Assembly: GCA_017848965.1 (NCBI GenBank)
Contig: JAFIHA010000056.1
Coordinates: 62,001-126,000, forward strand
DNA from: Dechloromonas aromatica (nom. nud.)
Lineage (GTDB): Bacteria > Pseudomonadota > Gammaproteobacteria > Burkholderiales > Rhodocyclaceae
Direction of reading: 5' to 3'
Length of the DNA: 64,000 nt
In this document: positions 59,229-64,000 of the stretch, piece after piece
How the letters are laid out: each line of letters starts with the position of its first letter
How positions within the stretch are numbered: position 1 is the stretch's first letter
Notes under the pieces: generated by a model
What the model saw: the letters and a program-made list of their open reading frames with translations, nothing else
What the model was told of the DNA's origin: nothing
Database searches by the model: none
Position numbers and translations under genes: made by a program

Positions 59229-60587
59229 ATGCCCGACCTCGAAACCCTCTTCCTGAGCGCCAGCCGCCTGCTCGGCGACGGCGAACTGGCGGCCGCCGAA
59301 GTGCTGCTCCAGGACATCCTGCGGGAAGCCCCCGACCTCGCCGAAGCCCGGGCCAACCTCGCCCTGGTGTACGACCGGCAGGACCGCAGCGAACTGGCCG
59401 AAGCCGCCTACCGGCAAACCCTGGCGCTGGCCCCGGCGCTAGTGCAGGCGCGCCTCAATTTCGGCCTGCTGCTCGCCGCGCAGAAGCGTTTCGCCGAGGC
59501 CGAGGCCTGCTACCTGCGCGCCCTGCGGGACGACCCGCAGGCGGCGGACGCCTGGAGCCAGCTCGGTGTTCTCTACGCCTGCCACAAGCGGGAAGCCGAG
59601 GCCGAACAGTGCTACCGCAGCGCACTGGCGATCGACTCCGGGCACGGCGCTGCCGCCTTCAACCTGGCCTACGTGCTGCTGCGCCAGGGGCGCTACGAGG
59701 AAGGCTGGGCCCGCCTGGAAGCGCGCGACTGGTACGCCGCGCTCGACCGTGCACTGGCGCTGCCGCGCTGGCAGGGCGAGCCGCTTGCCGGCAAGGCGAT
59801 CCTGATCGGCCTGGAAGCCGGGCACGGCGACATGATCCAGTTCTGTCGCTACAGCGCGCAACTGAAGGCGGCCGGCGCGCGGCGCGTCTCGGTGCTCTGC
59901 CATCCGCCGCTGGCCCGTCTGCTGCGCCGCCTGCCCGGCGTCGACGACAGCATCGCGCTTGGCGACGGTGTCGCCGACCCGCATTGGGATTTCTGGACGC
60001 CGCCCTTGAGCCTGCCCTACCGCTTCGCCACCCGGCTCGACTCGATCCCCGCTGAACTCCCCTACCTGGCCGCCGAACCTGCCGCTGTCGCCGCCTGGGC
60101 CGGTCGCCTTGGGGCTGACGAGGGAAGGCGTGTCGGCCTGGTGTGGAAGGGCAACCCGCGCTTCGAGAACGACCGCGAGCGCTCGCTACCGTCGCTAGGC
60201 ACGCTGGCGCCGCTGGCCGGCGTCCCGGGCCTGCGTTTCTTCAGCCTGCAGAAGGGTGCTGGCGAGGACGAGGCAGCCGCACCGCCCTTCCCGCTCACCG
60301 ACCTGGCGGCGGAAATCGGCGACTTCGCCGATACGGCGGCGATCATCGCCAACCTCGACTTGGTGATTGCCGTCGACACCGCCGTCGCCCACCTTGCCGG
60401 CGCACTCGGCAAGCCGTGCTGGGTGCTGCTGCCGGATTACAAGACCGACTGGCGCTGGCTGGACGGGCGCGACGATACGCCGTGGTATCCGGGCGTCGTC
60501 CGCCTCTTCCGTCAGCCGCCGGGTGGTGGCTGGTCGCCGGTGATCGATGCTGTTGCCGCCGCGCTCGGAACTTTCGCTGGCGCCTGA
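59229..60587 (+). CDS. TPR protein with glycosyltransferase-9-like C-terminal domain
   Basis: 452 residues. The first 155 residues contain four TPR repeats, for example AEARANLALVYDRQDRSELAE and ADAWSQLGVLYACHKREAEAE. The rest resembles GT9-type (ADP-heptose transferase-like) folds: AILIGLEAGHGDMIQFCRY near 190-208, VGLVWKGNP near 303-311, and DLVIAVDTAVAHLAGALGKP near 376-395. Such fusions are common in proteobacteria, but the sugar donor and acceptor are unknown. The 3' end overlaps the convergent LysR gene by 76 bp. Confidence 0.82.
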   Translation: MPDLETLFLSASRLLGDGELAAAEVLLQDILREAPDLAEARANLALVYDRQDRSELAEAAYRQTLALAPALVQARLNFGLLLAAQKRFAEAEACYLRALRDDPQAADAWSQLGVLYACHKREAEAEQCYRSALAIDSGHGAAAFNLAYVLLRQGRYEEGWARLEARDWYAALDRALALPRWQGEPLAGKAILIGLEAGHGDMIQFCRYSAQLKAAGARRVSVLCHPPLARLLRRLPGVDDSIALGDGVADPHWDFWTPPLSLPYRFATRLDSIPAELPYLAAEPAAVAAWAGRLGADEGRRVGLVWKGNPRFENDRERSLPSLGTLAPLAGVPGLRFFSLQKGAGEDEAAAPPFPLTDLAAEIGDFADTAAIIANLDLVIAVDTAVAHLAGALGKPCWVLLPDYKTDWRWLDGRDDTPWYPGVVRLFRQPPGGGWSPVIDAVAAALGTFAGA

Positions 60588-61453
60588 ACGGCGTCGTGCG
60601 CACCGCGCACCAGCCAGCGGATGAAAGCCATCGCCGCCGGCCGCTCCTGGATCGCCGGCGGCGCCACGACATAGAAACTGCGGTCCGGACAGTCGACGGC
60701 AAACGGCCGGCACAAGCGCCCGTCGGCCAAGTAAGGCGCGGCCAGGCTGCCGGCCATCAGCGCCACGCCATGGCCGGCGACGGCGCCTTCGAGCATCAGC
60801 AGCGCATCCTCGTACAGCGGCCCGCTCGCCGGCTCGAGCCGCTGCAAGCCGGCGGCAGCGAACCAGCGTGCCCATGAGAGCAGCGGGTGGCGCAACAGGC
60901 GGCAGGTGTCGAGGTCGGCCGGCACCGTCAGGCCGGCGGCCAGCGCCGGGCTGCACACCGGGAAGACGCGTTCCTCGAACAACTTCCAGGCGAGCAGGCC
61001 GGGCCATTCCTCCTCGCCGTAGCGCAGGCCGATGTCAGCCTCGCCGGCGAGCAGCGGCCCCAGCCCGGTGGCGGTGGCAAGCGCGAACTCCAGCGCCGGG
61101 TGGCGCATCTGGTAAGCGGCGACGCGGCCGACCAGCCACTGGCTGCCGAGCGCCGGTGCCGCCGAAATGCGCAGGCGCTCCTGGCGCGGCGATCGCAGGT
61201 GAGCACTCGCTTCGTCGAGACGCAGCAGCGCGTCGCGCACCACGGCGAGATAGCGGCGGCCGACCGGGGTCAGCGCCACCGCCCGGTGACGGCGTTCGAA
61301 CAGCGGCTGACCGAGGTGTTCCTCAAGCAGCCGGATACGGTGGCTGATCGCCGACGGCGTCAGGTGCAGCGCCTGCGCCGCCGCCAGGAAACTGCCCAGG
61401 CGCGCCGCCGCCTCGAAGGCGGGCAGCGTGTGCAACGGCGGCAGGTCGGTCAT
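60512..61453 (-). CDS. LysR-family regulator (GcvA-like)
   Basis: 313 residues. The helix-turn-helix region has AAQALHLTPSAISHRIRLLE near residues 25-44, and the substrate-binding domain follows to the end, with DIGLRYGEEEWPGL and GHGVALMAGSL. The pattern resembles the GcvA subgroup. The ATG at 61453 was preferred to an upstream one. The C-terminal 25 codons overlap the convergent TPR gene, and the start overlaps the small membrane protein gene by 4 bp. Confidence 0.9.
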   Translation of the reverse strand: MTDLPPLHTLPAFEAAARLGSFLAAAQALHLTPSAISHRIRLLEEHLGQPLFERRHRAVALTPVGRRYLAVVRDALLRLDEASAHLRSPRQERLRISAAPALGSQWLVGRVAAYQMRHPALEFALATATGLGPLLAGEADIGLRYGEEEWPGLLAWKLFEERVFPVCSPALAAGLTVPADLDTCRLLRHPLLSWARWFAAAGLQRLEPASGPLYEDALLMLEGAVAGHGVALMAGSLAAPYLADGRLCRPFAVDCPDRSFYVVAPPAIQERPAAMAFIRWLVRGAHDAVQAPAKVPSAAATASITGDQPPPGG

Positions 61454-61878
61454 CGCGCTGGCAGTTGCTCGGGGCTGCGGTCGCCCCAGCCGAAGCAAGC
61501 GGTCTCGCCGTCGGCAGCGACCTCGATGTAGGCGTAATAGTCCGTTTCTCCGTCGCGGCGGGGAATGCGCCAGAAATGGACGCTGCCCGCGCCATCGGCA
61601 AACCGGCCGAGATAGACCAGATCGGCTGCCTGCAACGCGCCCGGTACATCGAGCAGTTCGCCGAATTCCCGGCGCAGGTAGCGCGGCAGTTCGCGCTCGT
61701 CGGCTTCCGGCAGGCCGGTGCGACCGAACCAGGGGGCGCTTTCCGGCGTCACATCCTCGGTGGCGCGCCGTCTGGCGTAGTCATCGAGTGCCGCGTCGAG
61801 GCCGGAACGCGAGCGGCGCAGCAGGCGATAGGCGGCAATCAACAGTGCCAGAAACAACAGCAGCAGGACGATCCTCAT
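61450..61878 (-). CDS. Small membrane-anchored protein, unknown function
   Basis: 142 residues. One N-terminal membrane helix (about 2-18, RIVLLLLFLALLIAAY) is followed by a soluble domain with an RRxxE-rich linker and a beta-rich end containing VYLGRFADGAGSVHFWRI and DYYAYIEVAADGETACFGWGD. I do not recognise a family. The ATG at 61878 sits 4 bp after the SMI1/KNR4-like gene stop, so it is probably co-transcribed with it. Confidence 0.65.
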   Translation of the reverse strand: MRIVLLLLFLALLIAAYRLLRRSRSGLDAALDDYARRRATEDVTPESAPWFGRTGLPEADERELPRYLRREFGELLDVPGALQAADLVYLGRFADGAGSVHFWRIPRRDGETDYYAYIEVAADGETACFGWGDRSPEQLPAR

Positions 61879-61882
61879 CTGT

Positions 61883-62548
61883 TCACTCCCCCAGACAGAG
61901 TTGCACCGACAACCAGTGGGCAAGACTCTGGAAATGGCTCGCCACCAGGTTCTCCACATCGAGCACATGACCGACCGGCACGGCCAGGCCGGGACCTTGC
62001 GCGATCAGCAGACAACGGGAAGCGCTGGCCTGCTGCAGGGCGAGGAAAGGATCGAGTTCGGCATATTCGAGCCAGCGCTCCGGTTCCCCGAGAACGCTGA
62101 AAACCCCCGGCGGATAGAGACCAATTCGCCGGTCTTCGCCATTTTTTGCCCGATATTTGCGCCAGTGCGCCTCCTGGCGCAGCGATAACGGCGGGACAAG
62201 CTTGCCAGCGGTCGACAACCGGTCGAGCGCCGGAAAATAACCGCCGGTTTCGGCCACGGCGGACCAGGCGATGCCGTTGCTGGCCCGATAGAAATCGCGC
62301 AACTGCGCCGGCAGCGGCCAGCCCAGCCGCGCCTCGGCCGCCGCAATCTGCGCTGCCGACGCCGCCGGCTGCCGCTGCGGCGCCAGACCCGATGCCTGCA
62401 GCAGCTTGCTACCCAGCCAGAGCTCGATCATTTCGCCGGGCGGGCGATCCTTGCCGGTCGCCGCCGCGCTCACCGCCCGATCGACGCCCAGCATGGCCTC
62501 GCCGACAAGGCGGCCAATCTCTTCCTGCGCTTGGCGACGTTTTGCCAT
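61883..62548 (-). CDS. SMI1/KNR4 (SUKH)-like protein
   Basis: 221 residues. The middle resembles the SUKH superfamily: ASAAQIAAAEARLGWPLPAQ (about 64-83), then LRDFYRASNGIAWS, and later the PLDRL-like and PERWLEYAELDPFLAL segments. SUKH proteins often act as immunity proteins to secreted toxins, but many are housekeeping or of unknown function. No toxin gene is adjacent. The ATG at 62548 is chosen; a GTG at 62563 is also possible. Confidence 0.7.
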   Translation of the reverse strand: MAKRRQAQEEIGRLVGEAMLGVDRAVSAAATGKDRPPGEMIELWLGSKLLQASGLAPQRQPAASAAQIAAAEARLGWPLPAQLRDFYRASNGIAWSAVAETGGYFPALDRLSTAGKLVPPLSLRQEAHWRKYRAKNGEDRRIGLYPPGVFSVLGEPERWLEYAELDPFLALQQASASRCLLIAQGPGLAVPVGHVLDVENLVASHFQSLAHWLSVQLCLGE

Positions 62549-62581
62549 GCCGGCGGCATCCACTGGCCGGGACCGCGCTTC

Positions 62582-64000
62582 TCAGCGCCGACCGCCGAGG
62601 ATGGAGCCGAGCACGCCACGCAGGATCTGCCGGCCGAGCTCGCGGCCGACGGTGCCGGCGACGCTGCGCGCGGCGCTCTTGGCGGCGGCTTCCAGCACCC
62701 CTTCGCGGCGGCCGCCGCGCGGGCCGGTGGTACCGGTCAGCATGTCGCCCAGGCCGCCCAGGAAACCGCCGCCCGAGGTTTCCGCAGGCGCTGGCGCCGG
62801 GGCCGGTTGCGGGCGCGGCATCGCCGTCGGCCGGGCCGGACCGCCGGGTGCGGCAGGTGCCGGAATGGCGCCGGGACCGGCCTTCTTCGGCGCCGCCGGC
62901 TGGCCGCGCAGGATTTCGTAGGCCGATTCGCGGTCGACCGTCGTCCCGTAGGTGGCGAGCAGCGGCGAGGCCTCGATGCTGGCGCGCCGTTCATCGACGC
63001 TCAGCGGGCCGAGGCGCGAAGCTGGCGGGAAAATGAAGGCGCGGTCGACGATGTTGGGCCGCCCCTTCTCGTCGAGGAAGGAAACCAGCGCCTCGCCGAC
63101 GCCCAGCTCGGTAATCACGTCAGCGGCGTTGAACTTCGGATTGGCGCGCATCGTCTCGGCGGCCGACTGCACCGCCTTCTGGTCGCGCGGCGTAAACGCG
63201 CGCAAGGCGTGCTGGACGCGGTTGCCGAGCTGGCCGAGGATTTTTTCCGGGACATCGAGCGGGTTCTGGGTGACGAAGAAGACGCCGACGCCCTTCGAGC
63301 GGATCAGCCGCACCACCTGCTCGACCTTGTCCACCAGCGCCGCCGGCGCGTCGTCAAAAAGCAGATGCGCCTCGTCGAAGAAGAAGACCAGCTTCGGCTG
63401 GTCGAGATCGCCGGCTTCCGGCAACTGCTCGAACAATTCGGCGAGCAGCCAGAGCAGGAAGGTCGAATAGAGCGCCGGCGCATGGATCAGCTTCTCGGCG
63501 GCGAGCACGTTGATGACGCCGCGCCCGTTGCTGTCGACCTGCATCAGGTCATTGATGTCGAGCATCGGCTCGCCGAAGAAGAGGTCGCCGCCCTGTTCCT
63601 CAAGCGTCAGCAGGCCGCGCTGGATGGCGCCGATCGACGCCGTCGACACGTTGCCGTACTCGGTCTTGAACTGCGCCGCGTTGTCGCCGACGTGCTGGAC
63701 CATCGCCCGCAAATCCTTGAGATCGAGCAGCAGCAGCCCCTGGTCGTCGGCGATCTTGAACACCAGTTGCAGCACGCCGGACTGGGTGTCGTTGAGGTTG
63801 AGCAGCCGCGCCAGCAGCAACGGCCCCATGTCGGAAATGGTCGCCCGCACCGGTACGCCGTTCTCGCCGAAGACATCCCAGAACGCCACGGTATTGGCGT
63901 AATTGGCATAACCCTCCAGCCCCAGCTCCTCGACCCGCTTCAACAGCTTGGGACTGGGCGTGCCGACCGCCCCCATGCCGGACAGGTCGCCCTTGACGTC
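62582..64000 (-). CDS. HerA-like ATPase YjgR/DUF853 (5' end beyond window)
   Basis: At least 472 residues are visible and the frame continues past the window edge, since codons before the ATG at 63976 read DVKGDLSG. The family has a HerA-type ATPase core. Here the Walker A region is outside the window, while the Walker B-like [15 protein letters not shown] and [15 protein letters not shown] sensor region are present. A proline/alanine-rich linker (about residues 365-405) precedes a short Gly/Ala-rich C-terminus ending [12 protein letters not shown]. Function is poorly known; it may be a DNA-processing or secretion-related motor. Confidence 0.88.
   Translation of the reverse strand, partial: DVKGDLSGMGAVGTPSPKLLKRVEELGLEGYANYANTVAFWDVFGENGVPVRATISDMGPLLLARLLNLNDTQSGVLQLVFKIADDQGLLLLDLKDLRAMVQHVGDNAAQFKTEYGNVSTASIGAIQRGLLTLEEQGGDLFFGEPMLDINDLMQVDSNGRGVINVLAAEKLIHAPALYSTFLLWLLAELFEQLPEAGDLDQPKLVFFFDEAHLLFDDAPAALVDKVEQVVRLIRSKGVGVFFVTQNPLDVPEKILGQLGNRVQHALRAFTPRDQKAVQSAAETMRANPKFNAADVITELGVGEALVSFLDEKGRPNIVDRAFIFPPASRLGPLSVDERRASIEASPLLATYGTTVDRESAYEILRGQPAAPKKAGPGAIPAPAAPGGPARPTAMPRPQPAPAPAPAETSGGGFLGGLGDMLTGTTGPRGGRREGVLEAAAKSAARSVAGTVGRELGRQILRGVLGSILGGRR

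Overview
The window is about 64 kb of GC-rich chromosomal DNA with densely packed genes, many overlapping by 4 bp (ATGA or GTGA junctions). Gene content points to a betaproteobacterium, most likely of the Rhodocyclales (Azospira/Dechloromonas/Azonexus-like). The clues are a complete atp operon next to parB-parA-rsmG-mnmG, a Pil-Chp chemosensory cluster, a type II secretion operon, an incomplete EIIA-HPr-EI phosphotransferase system, and a circularly permuted two-piece tmRNA gene, which is known from some betaproteobacteria. I saw no rRNA, tRNA, insertion sequence, prophage or CRISPR array. Genus assignment is inference.

Layout. 1-3.7 kb: 3' end of a type II secretion operon (gspJ-K-L-M-N). 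3.7-8.1 kb: a Tat-exported PhoX-type phosphatase behind a candidate PhoB-dependent promoter, followed by a phytase-like esterase lipoprotein. 8.2-9.6 kb: photolyase. 9.6-18.5 kb (minus): pilG-pilH-pilI-pilJ-chpA, controlling type IV pili, without the methylation enzymes. 18.7-21.8 kb: thiD-thiE-hemL-gdx. 21.9-24.6 kb: an unusual soluble protein with a duplicated Cache-like module and a CheW domain. 24.6-33.5 kb (minus): mgtE, then mtgA-aroE-tonB-RNB nuclease-yqiA-uppP-Cys cluster protein-ClC transporter. 33.7-44.8 kb (minus): the mnmG-rsmG-parA-parB run followed by atpIBEFHAGDC, with a clear promoter before atpI and a terminator after atpC. 45-48.2 kb (plus): a response regulator/TPR protein, riboflavin synthase, a lipoprotein and the permuted tmRNA. 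48.2-55.8 kb (minus): an Fnr-type regulator, an OprC/NosA-like copper receptor, EI, HPr, EIIA, a DMT permease and an MFS permease. 55.9-64 kb: LysR, branched-chain aminotransferase (minus), a diguanylate cyclase with a small coupled upstream ORF, a TPR/glycosyltransferase-like protein, a second LysR, a small membrane protein, an SMI1/KNR4-like protein and a truncated HerA-like ATPase (YjgR/DUF853).

How the genes work together. The two predicted exported phosphate-ester hydrolases with a Pho box look like a phosphate-starvation unit. The Pil-Chp genes form one signalling pathway from receptor (PilJ) through adaptor (PilI) and kinase (ChpA) to the regulators PilG and PilH. The atp cluster encodes the whole F1Fo ATP synthase. 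The OprC-like receptor and neighbouring Fnr-type regulator could link copper uptake to low-oxygen respiration, but this is inference. The observations most worth following are the permuted tmRNA with its promoter and acceptor hairpin, the Cache-Cache-CheW protein, the Pho box, and the copper receptor/regulator pair.
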